Source: Anas platyrhynchos (taxonomy: Eukaryota; Chordata; Aves; Anseriformes; Anatidae). Taken from it: a DNA stretch of 64,000 nucleotides. The stretch lies in assembly GCF_047663525.1 (NCBI RefSeq), contig NC_092617.1, positions 2,794,501 to 2,858,500 of the forward strand. Reading direction: 5' to 3'. The notes beneath the pieces are model-generated. The model was not told where the DNA came from. It ran no database searches and saw nothing but the letters and a program-made list of their open reading frames with translations. Position numbers and translations under genes: made by a program. This document shows positions 30,713 to 42,954 of the stretch, in pieces (positions within the stretch are counted from its first letter, which is position 1; each line of letters opens with the position of its first letter).

Positions 30713-32440
30713 CAAAGTTTGAGCCAATGACAGAACTGACCTCAGCATGTTAAAAGAAAGCTATTATAAGCATTAGTTGATTTTAATATTTGCTGATCAC
30801 AAAGTTGATTTTCCTTCTTTTTTTCTTTTAATTTTTTTCTAAAATCTCAGGTCTGTTGTGCTACATTTCAGAATTGTGTTGTATAGAACATTATTTACTG
30901 TATGTCTCCCCTGTCATGCTGTTTATCTTTTCTGATGGCTGGTTTAACTTCATTCTTTTGGTGTACCGTGCAACACTGGCTTATGATATGGCAAAATTCC
31001 TGGTCATGAAACTAATCTGGTACTTGTACTCAGCATTGCCATTACCTCCATACCTTGGGAGACATCTCTCAGAAACTCTTAAGAATTACACTCTGGACCT
31101 TTTCTCGTCAGGAAACCAAGCTGTGGGGGAGACAAGAGGAAGACACTTTTCTCCACTGGTTCACTCTCCCTTTCTGCTAATTACACTACCTCTTCAAATT
31201 TGTGAATATCCTTGGGATGGTCAAACCAGCATGTTCTTATTGTTATGTCTCCTGAATGTGTTTCAGAACAACTTAAGAATACCATTCAGATATCTCTCTG
31301 GTGGCAGGAGAGTTTAGTGTGGCAAGGAGTGTCTGAGGATATGGGCAGGTACCTAGAGCAGTGGGCACCTCCAAAGCTTTGGAAGGTCACGCCCAAGCAA
31401 GTGCAGAATCCTAATAAAAAATGGTTAAATGCTTGAAAAGGAGGTGTTATCACACTGGCATTTCCAAAGAAACACATACCACTGAAGTGTACTGGGTCCT
31501 GGCCTAAGTGTATCTAAGTGGGAAGGAGTGGCAAAAGCAACCCATTGGCACTGCCCCAGAGACTCTGTGCATCCTTGCAAGAGACTACTTCAGGAGAGGA
31601 TAGATATGTTAAGGACCCAAAAGGGTATCGGTGAGCTTTTGGCATAGCTGCCTTGGAGATGGAGGACGTTAAACTGTTGTCTGCCTTGCCTTGGTCTCTC
31701 ACAGGACCCTTCTGTTGTGGGGTTGATGAGGGCTGAAGGACAGCTGGTGCCAATCACTACCACAACCGTGCACCTGAGCCAGTATAGCAACAACCGAGTC
31801 CACTAACAGAGGCCTATCATGGCCTAAATGAAGTCATGCAATGCTGAGTGCTGCCATGCCGGACACGGTAGAGCTTGCATGAAAACCGGAATCCAAGGCA
31901 CTGAAATGGTTTGCCACAATTGATATCGCTAATGCATTTTTCTCCATCCGTTTGCCAGAAAAGTGAAGGCCACAGCTTGCTTATAACCTGGAATCAACTG
32001 CCCCAGGGCTGGAAACACAGCCCTGAGGGACTATGGTCTGACCTAGACTGCACTGGAAGAGGAGGAAGCTCCTGAACACCTGCACTACATCGATGGCATC
32101 ATTGTGTGGGGTGACAGAGCAGAGGAAGTATTTGAGAAAGGGAAGAAAATACTCCAGATTCCTCTGAAAGCTGATTTTGCACTAAAATAAATTAAGGCCA
32201 AGGGACGTGCACAACAGATCCTGGTGCAGGGATCTGGCCAGGGTCAGGGGGACCAATGCTCAGGGACAGGTTGAGCATTGGTGAGGGGCTTCTCAACAAT
32301 TGCATGGTGCATCACTTGCTCTGTATATATTCTTCTCCTTCTTATTATTGTTATTATAACAAATTTATCTTCCTTTTCAGTCTTTTCCAATTTTAAATCA
32401 TTGATTATTGTCTGGGCACTTGTGCTTGGTGAAATGCATC

Positions 32441-33060
32441 CACTTTGTGTACCCTTCAGTGTCACCTTCACATTGCCTTTGTCTCCTTGTCCTCACTGCC
32501 TGCAATGCTCTGCTCTAAGGAGCTCCAAGGGAGGCCGTGTCAGTGCTGGCCCTCGGGGGGACACTGCAGGAAACTTGCATCTGACTTTTACTTCTTGAGA
32601 GGTTCCTTCAACTTGCTCTCAGTGCCTGAGGTTTGTGGGCTCATCAGGAAAGCCCCCAGAGGGGTGATTCTAATGCCTTGGGCTGGTGCTGTGCTGCTGA
32701 GCTGGGCCAGGATCCTGGGACAGAGAGAGCTCCTGGCAAGAAGGCCCTGGTGCAGAGAGACAGCTGTGCCCAGGAGCAGCTCCTCTGCACAGCGCAGCAG
32801 GGCTGGAGGCTCTGACCGCAGCTGGCACGGGGAGAGGAGAGGAGGAGAGAAGAAGAGAAGGAGAGAAGGAGAGAAGGAGAGAAGGAGAGAGGGCTTGGAG
32901 GCACTGAGGAGCGCAACAACAGAGGGCAGCGTGTGGCAGGACACATCTGCAGGCTCTTGACACCGTGAGGCTCTGGCAGCAGGGCCATGCAGGTGGGGTT
33001 GCCAGAGGGGTCTTCTACAGCTGGCACATCTGATGGCTGATAGCATCTGTCAGGGTGGGT
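32441..33060 (+). repeat. Duplicated GC-rich block
   Basis: 32441-32830 matches 50520-50900 in the same orientation. 32880-33040 matches the complement of 45320-45480 and 63660-63815, the 5' flanks of OR-5 and OR-7. It is therefore a mosaic of two receptor-flank units. Confidence 0.75.
32829..32893. repeat. Purine-only (GAGAAGGAGA)n tract
   Basis: About 60 bp of almost pure A/G. The paralogous position at 50888-50910 has a single short version, so this copy expanded. Confidence 0.85.
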
Positions 33061-33856
33061 CTCACTCTTCTTGTAATTTGGACTAGGAGAAACTGTAGAG
33101 AATGGCATTTATGAATGGGCATTTCAAGAGGAATACTGAGGCTTGGTCAGTCTGAAGAGGAAGGCTTTTTTAGATTCTCTACTTTCAGATTCTTGCAGTG
33201 GAGGTGAATCTGAGTGAGTCTGAGCACACAGCTTGTGGGATGGGGTCTGTTATCATGAACGGGGAAGAGATGTGGGGTCAGAGAACCAGTTCCCAGCAGG
33301 GCCATGGGCAGTCAGTGAGAGGGAGCTGCTGCCAGAAATGCTGTGTGAGGGAGGGCTCAGACACCTACCTGGGAAAATCGCTGCTCTTCTCTCCCACCAG
33401 CACAGGGCAGCTCAGACCAGACATGATGGACAGAGTGGCTGTGCTCTCTGAAGTACACTATGCACTAGAGATACTATTGTATCTGTGACACTGAGGATCC
33501 ACAAGGTTTCGCTTGTAGTGCAGCAGGAATGAGAGTATAGGAAAAAGAAATCGCCACGGCCCTTCTCTGCTGTTAGGTGATTTGGGAGTAAAAAATTCTT
33601 CATATGAAGGGTTAAATTAATCTGAGAATACCCCAAGTTCCTCTTTACTTTTTTTTTTTAATAGGTAAGGACTGTTAACGACACTGCCCGCGGCAGAGTC
33701 CCCTGCTTCCAGGGACAACTTCACGCAGCATCAGTCAAGGCTCGTGAAAGGGACCGGCCTAATGTCTGCTTAACAGGTCGAAATTGAATCAGATATCATC
33801 AGATAATTGTGTTGTATTTTCTTACTGCCTTTTCTCTCCATGGCCAGAACCAGAAA
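33061..33856. other. OR-4 5' flank, no recognised gene
   Basis: Unique-looking sequence leading to OR-4. It ends with the pyrimidine tract ttttctctccatggccag, AG at 33846-33847, a likely splice acceptor 10 bp before the ATG. Confidence 0.5.
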
Positions 33857-34792
33857 ATGCCCAACATCAGCTCTGTTAGCGAGTTCCTCCTGCTGGCATT
33901 TGCAGACACACGCGAGCTGCAGCTCCTGCACTTCGCGCTCTTCCTGGGCATCTACCTGACTGCCCTCCTGGGCAACGGCCTCATCCTCACCGCCGTAGCC
34001 TGCGACCACCGCCTCCACACCCCCATGTACTTCTTCCTCCTCAACCTCGCTGTCCTTGATCTGGGATCCATCTCCACCACTGTCCCCAAAGCCATGGCCA
34101 TATCCCTCTCGGACAACAGGGTCATCTCCTATGAAGCATGTGCTGCCCAACTATTTCTCTTTGATTTTTTGGTTTTAGCTGAGTATTGCCTCCTCACTGT
34201 CATGGCCTACGACCGCTACATTGCCATCTGCAAGCCCCTGCACTACAGGAGCCTCCTGGGCAGCAGAGCTTGTGCCCAGATGGCAGCAGCTGCCTGGGGC
34301 AGTGGCTTTCTCAATGCTGTCCTGCACACGGCCAACACATTTTCCCTGCCCCTTTGCCAAGGCAATGCTGTGGACCAGTTCTTCTGTGAAATCCCCCAGA
34401 TCCTCAAGCTCTCCTGCTCAGATGCCTACCTCAAAGAAGTTTGGGCACTTTTGTTTAGTATTTTCTTGGCCTTTGGTTGTTTTGTTTTCATTGTGCTGTC
34501 CTACGTGCAGATCTTCATTGTGGTGCTGAGGATGCCCTCTGAGCAGGGCCGGCACAAAGCCTTTTCCACGTGCCTCCCTCACCTGGCCATGGTCTCCCTG
34601 TTTGTCAGCACTGCCATATTTGCCTACCTGAAGCCCCCCTCCATTTCCTTGCCATCCCTGGACCTGGTGGTCTCACTTCTGTACTCAGTGGTGCCTCCAG
34701 CAGTGAACCCTCTCATCTACAGCATGAGGAACCAAGAGCTCAAGTATGCAGTGAGGAAACTGTTTCCATACATGCTTCTTAAGCATCCGTGA
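33857..34792 (+). CDS. OR-4, OR14-type olfactory receptor
   Basis: Intact 311-aa class II odorant receptor. I start at the MPNIS methionine, which aligns with the paralogs; the frame stays open 16 codons further up to 33809, but that stretch overlaps the splice-acceptor tract. Asn3-Ile-Ser is a glycosylation site. Cys95, DRY (as DRYIAICKPLHY), Cys177 and NPLIY are present. It is the most divergent of the open genes between TM2 and TM3: VPKAMAISLSDNR replaces the usual LPKAMANALWDTR, and TM3 reads LFLFDFLVLAEYC. TM4 and EC2 are nearly identical to the others. Its 3' flank resembles that of the broken copy at 18977. Confidence 0.96.
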   Translation: MPNISSVSEFLLLAFADTRELQLLHFALFLGIYLTALLGNGLILTAVACDHRLHTPMYFFLLNLAVLDLGSISTTVPKAMAISLSDNRVISYEACAAQLFLFDFLVLAEYCLLTVMAYDRYIAICKPLHYRSLLGSRACAQMAAAAWGSGFLNAVLHTANTFSLPLCQGNAVDQFFCEIPQILKLSCSDAYLKEVWALLFSIFLAFGCFVFIVLSYVQIFIVVLRMPSEQGRHKAFSTCLPHLAMVSLFVSTAIFAYLKPPSISLPSLDLVVSLLYSVVPPAVNPLIYSMRNQELKYAVRKLFPYMLLKHP

Positions 34793-35096
34793 TGTGTTCA
34801 GAGGATGTATTCTTAATAATACGCAAATCTTTTGATTCATATTATATCATATCATTTTTATCGTTACTAGTGTTATCATAACATTGTCATTAATAACAAT
34901 CCTAACAGAAAAGAGAGGATATTTGGGAAAATGAGACAACGTTTTAAAAATTATTTTTCTCTGTTAATATTTGAACAATATTTTATTTTGTTTTTAATAA
35001 TCTAATTCTTAACATTCTGAATGTTACATTTTGTGTTAGTTTTTCCTATATCATCTAATGTACATACAGAACCAGGATTCCTTGCTAGTTAAAGAC

Positions 35097-35102
35097 AATA
35101 AA
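35097..35102 (+). promoter_or_regulatory. Likely OR-4 poly(A) signal AATAAA
   Basis: In aaagacaataaagatg, the same context as the OR-6 signal (tagacaataaagaag). A receptor fragment begins a few bases later. Confidence 0.6.
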
Positions 35103-35107
35103 GATGT

Positions 35108-35251
35108 CCATTTCCTCCACATCCTTGGACATGGTGGTGTCATTTCTGTACTCGGTGGTGCCTCCAGCAGTGAACCCCCTCATCTATAGCTTGAGGAACC
35201 AGGACCTGAAAGCCACGCTGAAGAAACTGATTCTAGTGGTAATACTTACTT
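35108..35251 (+). pseudogene. Olfactory receptor fragment (TM7 to C-terminus)
   Basis: In-frame [34 protein letters not shown] and a diverged tail ending LVVILT before a stop. It begins six bases after the OR-4 poly(A) signal. SLDMVV is shared with OR-1 and the tail with none of the others, so it comes from another receptor and was joined here by recombination. Confidence 0.9.
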
Positions 35252-36199
35252 AGCAATAAATTGGCTATCTCACTTTTCTAGTTTTACTCAAGTTAGTCTC
35301 AGACAATTTGTGATGATTAGGTATAGCATTCTTTAAAATGTAATAGAACAAATGTTTAATAAAATTTAATAACTAAAATATTTCCAGTTAGATGTCTGCT
35401 TTCATTCCTCTTTTCCAGATGACCAGTCCTCTGTGTGACCCAGAGGCTTTCTTGGAATGTGTTTATTCCTGAATGACACCTGGTCTCTGTTTTGGCATCC
35501 TGTTAGTAAAAGGAACTTGCACAGTACTCAGGGCTCTTCTTCCCAAACTGGAATGCAGAAGACGCTCAGGGAATATCAGGCTCAAGGTTTTAGTGTTGTA
35601 CTGGGGTTCCACCTGGACAGAGGGGCATGGGGGCACAGAGTCCTGGGTGAGGGTGTCAGGGCTTCACTGAGTCACCACTGGTGGATGCCCAGTGCCCCTG
35701 GAGACCCTGACTGGTCGAGAAGCAGCTTCCTGGGTTTGAATCGTGACAGGAGTGGTGGCATCAAGGAGGTATAGGGAGCCACCAAGTCCTTTGCTGGTCT
35801 GGGCAGAGCAGGAAGGGGGCCCAGAGCATTCATCCCCTCCCCACAGCCTTCCAGGACTTGCAAGGTGCTCATGGAGCATCCAGGGTCAGGATCTGCGCCA
35901 TCGTGAACAGGAAGAGGGCAAAGCCTCTCTGAAAAAGAGGCTGAAACTGAAAAATGTCCCTCCTCTGTCCTGTGGTGTGACAGCGCCACTGTGGAACAGG
36001 TTACCTTTATTTGATAGAGTTGTTGTGTAATTTGCTTTGATGGTGGCACAAAAAGAGAGTTCCTTTACCAGTGATGTAATCCTTCTTCATGTTAGGACAC
36101 AACTCAACGTCCTTCACTCTGCTTTTTCTCATGGATGAAGTGGATTAGGTCTCCTTGATTATTCTGAGGCTCAATGCAATGCTTTTGCCTTCTGCTACT
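35252..36199. other. No recognised gene
   Basis: AT-rich to 35450, then mixed composition. 35845-35930 weakly resembles 9440-9540. No conserved ORF. Confidence 0.4.
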
Positions 36200-36656
36200 T
36201 GTACTGGGTTCAGCAAAAAAAGGTGGAAACAGGAAGCAGAGAGGAGGGGTGGGCTCTTGTTGGGAAAACTTTGGTCCTCCTCCCGAACACCGGCTACGTG
36301 CGTTGAGGTCCTGCTTCAAGGACGTGGTCAAGCATCGCTCACTTGTGGGAAGTAGAGAGTAATTTATTTCCTCTGCACTTCCACGTAGCCTTTATTTGTC
36401 TTGTTTGTTTGTTTTCCTTCTTTCCCTTTCCCCCTCCCTTTTCCCCTTTCCCCTTTTTTCCCTTTAGATAAATAGTTTAGTTCATAATAATCTTTCCTCA
36501 ACAATAATAATTAATATTATTATTTCCCTTTAATTAAATTATCCATATCTCAACCCGTAAGTTGTTCCTTACTTTACTTCTTCCCTTCCTCATCTAAGGA
36601 GGGGGAGTGAGAGAGTGTTTCTGGTGTTTAGCTGCCCATTACGGAAAAGCACCACA
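36200..36656 (+). mobile_element. Solo LTR, TGTACTGGGTT type
   Basis: Starts TGTACTGGGTTCAGC and ends near AAGCACCACA, with the typical pyrimidine-rich centre and aattatccatatctcaaccc near the 3' part. It differs from the TGTCCTGG LTRs but shares the terminal design; 53195-53572 is a relative on the other strand. The right limit is approximate. Confidence 0.7.
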
Positions 36657-36929
36657 CTACTCCAGCACAATATGAGTGACCTTCCCTTACTCTGCACTTT
36701 GACCTCATGGGTCATTTCACATTTTTCACTTTCAAAACCTTAGTTGGATGGGGGCCATTTCCAAAGTGGGGAAAGCTGATGGGTTCTGGCTCAGCCATTT
36801 GAAGCATGCTGTACTTGAGTTTATCAGCCTGAGTTTGCTAAAGATGACCCAGGAAGGTAAACGGATGTTCACCTGTCTAGTAGGAATAAGGGAGAGTATC
36901 TCAGGTTTCCAAGGGCCATTTCAAATCTA

Positions 36930-39900
36930 GGTCAGTCCAAGGAACCCACTGAAGAAGAGGTTTGTCTTTGAAGGGGTTTCCTGTGCTGCACTGGGTTGCA
37001 GTTACAGGGACAAAGACCACTGCTGGCAGTGGAGGTGCCCTGGGAACTCCACCTGGCTCCATCTGATTTTCCCAAAGGACTCCGGCCTCCTGCAGGTCTT
37101 TTCTGACACCTGCCAGTGCAGGGAAGTGCCTCAAACACAACGGGGCCACTGGAGGCTTTCCCTGGTTATGCTTATGGTCAGACAGCAATGCTCGGCCTGA
37201 ACACCCAGTTATTTCTTTAGTACTCAAATGATAAAGCGACTACTCATCAGCTCAAATGATTCAATCCCTTCTGTAAAATGTCTCATGTGAAATGTAATTT
37301 CTATCATGAAGAAATGCTAATTTCCATGGTCTATATTAATGGCAGGAGAAGAAATAGTGATGTGCACCTGTACTTGCATTCTCATTACCTTGTCTATCCT
37401 GGTGTGCTCCCTCATCTTCCAGGCACAAAACCCATCTTGATTACACAGAACATGCTGAATGTCCCCTTTCCACCTGCCTGTCTGAACCTGGACTTTCCAT
37501 TGTTCTCCTGGTTTGCCCTCCCCTTACTCTTTGACCATTCAGACTGCTCTCAGTGACCCAGTTGCTGCTTTGAGTTTCATTGAGTCCAAGCTTACCCATC
37601 TCTCAGCAGTCTTTTAATGGTTTCCTTAGTAAGACCCCCATCATTTATCATTGAATTAGTATGATATGGATTATTATTAACACGATTATTGAAAATTTCC
37701 TATTAATCACTGTAAAATACATCATGTACAGTCATCCTTTTGGGAAGGTAAACATCACTGGAAGCAACAAAATAAGGAACTTGATTATTATTTTTTTTTT
37801 AAATTGCAGCATGATTTCCTGTTGTTTGTTTTGAAATAGGAAAACCCCTGTTCTTCCCACCTAAGCAGGGCTTCAAAGGAGAAACCCTAGATCAATACCT
37901 ATAGCAGAATGATGCTCTCAACTGAAACACAGCAAAATTCAGCCTTTAAAATGATGACAGATTTTTATTAGATGCTCTTTGAAATCTTCCCCCTTAACTA
38001 CAACATGAAAGCTCTCCAATTAGCTGAACAAGTCTTGAAGACTTGAAGAAAATGTTAGGAGAGACATGGCTCGTTAGGAGTTTCTGTGTTTTAATGAGTT
38101 CCATGGAGTATTTTGATGCTGAGTCAATGAAACTTGGGTACTGAGAGGAGAATGATGCAATTGAACGAAAAAGCAAACCCAAAAGGAAAAGTTGAAGTTA
38201 CTTGGAGTATTAATGGGCCCCAGTGAGGGCTGTTACTAACAAAGCTTCCCCAGGGACATATTAGGAGAGATAATTGGAGGCCATGATTACAGACAGGCAA
38301 AGCACTGTGCTGAGAAAAGTCTTGGTTGATTTTGGTGAAGCAAAAGGGCCAAGGCCTGACCCCAGCCACTGTGAGGTGAGATCCTGCACCCACCTGTCTG
38401 GCTCAGGACTTTTCTTGGGGGTCTGAGGAATGTGGTGGGCAGTGTGATCCCACAAGAAGAACACTGGTGTGACACCTCCCTGCCTCTGCACAGGGTTGCA
38501 AGGAAGCAAACACTGCAATGACTTTATCTCATCTCCTCATAAGCTCTAGCCAAAGTGACAGGGCTGTTGGGTCCTTCCATTCTTGCCAGCACTCTCTGCC
38601 TTCTCCTCTGCATGATTTAAAATGCTCTCCCACACTTTGTCCTATTTCCTGGAAATCTGCAGACACCCATCTCTATTCAACACCTTGCTCTCATCCCAGC
38701 ATTTCCATCATTTCACCAACGTCTCTTCAACCCTCAACAGATGTTTCTTGAAAAACGAATTTAAGGTCAGATCATAGATACTCAGCAGCATCTTCCAAGC
38801 CACGGGCCTGCTGCTGGCCTTGCAGCTTCTTGGCTAGACACAGCCAAGCCTTGTGCCTACTGCTGCCCAGTCATGGACTCAAGCAGAAGGGACAGGACAA
38901 CCCATGTTGGGGCCTTCTTTCTGCCTGGGTCCTCCTGGCTCTGGAGGCAGAGGGGATCCCCCAGTCAGCATGCCAAGCAGGTGCCTTCTGCTGGCCTAGC
39001 AGGGCCACTGCCAGATGTCAGCCCAAAAGTGCAGCTCCCAGGGAGAAGGCAAGGGTGACCTGCCACCTACTTCAAGCAGAAGTGACCTCCCAGTCCCTTT
39101 GCGTGACACGTTCCTGCTGCTGCCCTATCAAGTGCAGAGAGAGAAGTGAACTCTCAGTCCCTGCCTCAGTCACATTCTTCCTGCTGGGGCAGGAGATCCT
39201 GAGGCAGAGCTCACCTCTCTCTTTTCCTCTATGGAATGGGGCTCACCTTTCTGGTTTAGAGATTAAATAAAGTTTTAGTTGGAAGGTTTGCTGTTCTGTT
39301 TCTGTGTGCTGTTCCGTTCTGTGTCAGGTGTGTGTTTAGGGTATGGGCAAGCATTATGGTTTAGGGTTTGTTTAGGTCTGGCAAGAAGTCTAGGGATAAA
39401 CAGAGCATTTAATGTTAGTGTTAAGGTCAAGGAATTAGGGTGAGCAAGAGAGTAAATGCAAGGGAAAGGGGCTCTGCGCTTAGTTTTTCTTCACATGGTA
39501 TTTTGAGTTCTGCTTTACAATAGTGGATTCCTGTCAGGATGTTGGACTGTCAGCCCAAAAGTGCAGCTCCAAGAGGGAAGCCAAGGCTTACCTGCCACCT
39601 CCAGACACAAGTGACCTCACAGTCCCTTTCTGTGACACCTTCCTGCTGCTGCCCTATCAAGTGCAGAGACAGAAGTGACCTCACAGTCCCTGCCACAGTC
39701 ACATTGCTCCTGCTGGGGCAGGAGATCCTGAGGCAGAGCTGAGCTCCTCAGAGCATTCCCACCCATCTCCTCCTTGTGACCCACAAGCTGATCAGATCCA
39801 TGGCCCCTCACATTCATTTGCGGTAAGGGTTTTGTTTAGGTCTCTGAAGCAGTTTTCTAGTGTTATATAGACCATTTTAATGCTAGTATTAAGGACAGAG

Positions 39901-40480
39901 ATAAGAGTAATTAAAAGAGAAAGAGCTAGGGGAAGCAGCTATGGGCTGAGTTTTGTCTTCTAGGGATACGTTGAGGTCAGTCATTAGAGTAGTGGATTCC
40001 TGTCAGGGTGCTGAGTAGCATTTAGGTGTAGGAATTAAGTTTACAGGTTGAAGCCGGGGAATAGCCTCATATAACTGTTTTAAGTCACTGCTACAGCAGT
40101 ATCAGCAGAATCTGAACCCTCTTACCTCTACAAAATCCTTAATTTCTGCTGACAAAGCCCCTGTTCCCTCCCCCAAATCTCACATCTCTGCTGTCCATCT
40201 TTCTCCTAACCTCCCCTTAAAGGTCATCTCACTGGGATCAGCTTTCTGATGCCTTTCATGATCTCAGAGTATCCATCACACCTCTGTTGGCTACTCTATT
40301 TCAGAGAAAAGTGGCACTTAAGACACGATGGAAAAGGACACAAAAGTCCATCAGAGCACCCTGCACAATGTGCCCAGCAGCTCTACAGTGCCACAAAAGT
40401 GTGATTCCTGCCAACAAGTTTTCTTTCCAGAATGGCTCCTATGGCTCCAGGGTAACTTTTCCCAGGCACTCACTTCCCCA
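36930..40480 (-). repeat. LCR-1 copy 3, rearranged
   Basis: Reverse-orientation LCR-1 in three pieces. 36960-37060 matches the 22360-22400 block, 37850-38760 matches the 21680-22350 block, and 38770-40480 matches the 20036-21200 block. The gtgacctcacagtccc block set occurs twice (39060-39215 and 39610-39740), so this copy holds a partial internal duplication. 37230-37850 is unrelated AT-rich insertion. No gene. Confidence 0.75.
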
Positions 40481-42359
40481 GGCCACACCACTCTTGCCCG
40501 CAGGCCCCACGTGTCTCTCCAACCCTCTCTTCTTCCCCTGCAGTAGTGGCACCTCACCGCAGCAGGTTGGTGCATCTCCAGGCTCAGGGGTGTTTCCTGA
40601 GGGCCTGCCCCATGTGGGGAGTGGTGGGGAGGAAGAGAGCAAGGTCATCTCCTGGGGCATGGCTGAGCACAGCCCAGCCATCGTGCACCGCGGGCAGGCC
40701 CCTGCTCCCAGGCTGAGGCACACATGCAAGGTGTGCCTCCATCAGCCCAGCTTCACGCAGGGACCTTCAGCCTTGCCCCAGTCTCAGGAGTGACCTCGTC
40801 TTCCTAGTCCACCCACAGACAAGTGCTAAAGCCCTGAGTGTCTCTGTTTCTCACAGCCTTCTCACAAGTCTTTCTCCTGGCCCTCCCCACTGCCCATCAC
40901 TGCCTCTCAGGTGGCACTCAGTGACCCTTCAGAAGGGACTTTGGGCTTCCTCAATTGTCCTGGTGTTATTCTCACCTTCCTGGCTCTTTCGAGAGCTCGG
41001 AGGGAGTCTTCTTGTCCATAAAGGGTTCTGTACTGGCTATTGGTGGGACGGAGTTACTCTCTGCAAAGGAGCCCCTTGTGGTACTGTGTTTTGGTTTTGT
41101 GATCAGTGATGGTCACCCACAGTTGTGGTTGCTGTTTTTGAGCACTTCTTGCACAGCATCAGGACCTTCTGTGGCTCACAATTTGTGAGTTTTACTTGGT
41201 TTTGCTATTCTGTCCCCAATTCGTCTAGAAGAAGAGAAAGCAGGTGGCCGATAGGTGTTTATCTGCTGGATGCATGCAGCAAGGAGGTGTCCGTGGTGCC
41301 AGGAGATGGAGGTCCATGAAGCTGCAGGAGCCCTGCTCTCTTGCCTGGCAGATCCCCAGCACACAGTGCCTGTGCCCCGCAGGGCCAGCCCCACTCCCCA
41401 GGCCAGCACAAGAGGCCTGGCCCAGCCACAGAGCAGCCTGCCCCGAGCAGGGGCCTGCACAAAGAGCTTTCCCTTTGCCCTTTCCCCATCAGTGCAGGCC
41501 CAGCAATGCTGCCCTGCTCTTCCCAAGGGCCATCCCTGCTCCAAGAGAGCCTTGCCCAGGGCAGTATGTCCGTACTGGCCTGGCCAGCCATTGCTGCTTC
41601 CCTCCCCGTGCTCCCCTCAAGGCCCCAAGCTGGCGGTGCTGCTGTGAGAGCCAGGGGCTGTGGTGCCCTGGGATCCCTGGGGATCTCCTCCCCTGCCTGT
41701 GCTGCTCAGGCTGGGCAGGAGACCTACATCCATGGGGATCTCTGCGGCTGAGCCCCTTTCCATGTGCCCTGATGGCTCAGCAGCACAGGGCAGTGCTGGG
41801 CAGGACCATGGGGTGTCTCTGAGGGCACAAAGGCAGGCGAGTGCTGCACCAGACCTGGTCCATGAGGCCTCAAGAAGGTTATCCTCAATTAATCTACACT
41901 CTTAGAGGTCTCTGCTGCTGGCACATCACCACAACTCCTGGCATGGCAGAGCTGTCCTTACCCCATGGACTCCTCAGATTCCCCTTTTTCTTTACCAAAC
42001 TCTTCTTTGGATGGCCATTAATTTTATGAGGTTATAATCCCTACCAACTCAGTGTTGCATGTTCTCCCTGCAGATCCCCTGACATCTCCTGGCAGCTCCA
42101 GATTCCTCTCCAGGCTGACAGTGGCCATGAGCCCCACTGCAGGGGGGCAGTGCCATGCAGATGAGTCCAAGACCAGTTGCTGTCAGGTGCTGCCATAAAG
42201 CTCTTGGTCAAGCCCTTGGTCCCTCACAGACTGTCTTTGGAATTTAAGTCTATGTTCTTCATTCCAGGAAGCCCCAACTAAAACCCCATTTGTTACTGTG
42301 GTGCTAGCAGGGAGGCAGGGCTGACAGTGACCCAGGGCTGCACAGTGCCTGCTGCTGCC
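40481..42359. other. No recognised gene
   Basis: GC-rich sequence with ORFs up to 192 codons on both strands (41244-41822 the longest). No domain, signal peptide or duplication supports any of them. Confidence 0.4.
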
Positions 42360-42954
42360 TGCAGCCACAGGGATGTCACTGCAAAGACAACAGGACTGTC
42401 ACCAAGGTACAGGAGATATCAGGGCTTACCCAGAAAAAAAGAAGCACAATGTGGAAGCCAAAAGAGAGCAGCAGGGAAAAGGCCACGTCCTGCTGCTGAC
42501 CATGGCCATGGCTCCAGGGAAACAGCAGCCCTGACCCGAAGGCAGCAGAGAGGCAGAGCCAAGCGGGCAGTGAGGGGCTGCTCCTGCATGTGGTTGCTGG
42601 GCTCTTGGCCCTGAGCCCCTCCTGCGTGCTGGGGCTGCTCCCCCAGCTCCAGAGTAGATGGGAAGAGAGGGATACTGAGACCATTGAATTTATGCTGTCT
42701 TCTTTATTGTCTATACCTACAGAGGAAGCCTAGTTCAATAGGTTGAATGGAAGATGTAGTCAAAGTAAAAAAAAATTACTTAATAAATTAAAACAATATC
42801 AGAAGTTATGAAAATAATAAAAACAAAAAATGGTATGAAAAACTCTCATGTCAGTTTCTCAAATTGAATGGTAGCATTTAGAGGATTATTATTATTATTA
42901 CAATATGATAATAATGATAAGTATAAAAATGGTATGATAAAAATCACAATAATG
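42360..42954 (-). repeat. OR-5 3' flank
   Basis: Homologous on the minus strand to the OR-1 and OR-3 3' flanks in its GC-rich distal part (42370-42670), more diverged near the gene. Confidence 0.75.
42703..42708 (-). promoter_or_regulatory. Likely OR-5 poly(A) signal
   Basis: TTTATT on the plus strand, in tcttctttattgtctat, about 250 bp past the OR-5 stop. Confidence 0.6.

Larger units (their letters stand above)
30219..32440 (+). mobile_element. Partial ERV: 5' LTR, leader, pol remnant, LTR remnant
   Basis: In order: an LTR (30219-30686, TGTCCTGGAGTTGG to GTTAAACCAC), a primer-binding-site-like tggtgcccaacatgagca (30695-30712), about 700 bp of internal sequence, pol sequence from about 31500 with the RT core 31910-32195, and an LTR-like R/U5 remnant (32225-32440). 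The RT core shows FATIDIANAFF at 31910 and YIDG at 32086-32097 where YIDD is expected. Much of gag and pol and all of env are missing, with frameshifts throughout. Part of it (31500-32440) is duplicated inverted at 16445-17340. Confidence 0.75.

Noticed and set aside
30856-31317. 153-codon ORF as a host membrane protein
   Set aside because: Hydrophobic, but it sits between an LTR with a primer site and pol sequence, so it is probably ERV internal DNA; no family recognised.
41244-41822. 192-codon ORF and overlapping ORFs on both strands
   Set aside because: Open in several frames because of GC-rich composition; no domain or homologous copy.
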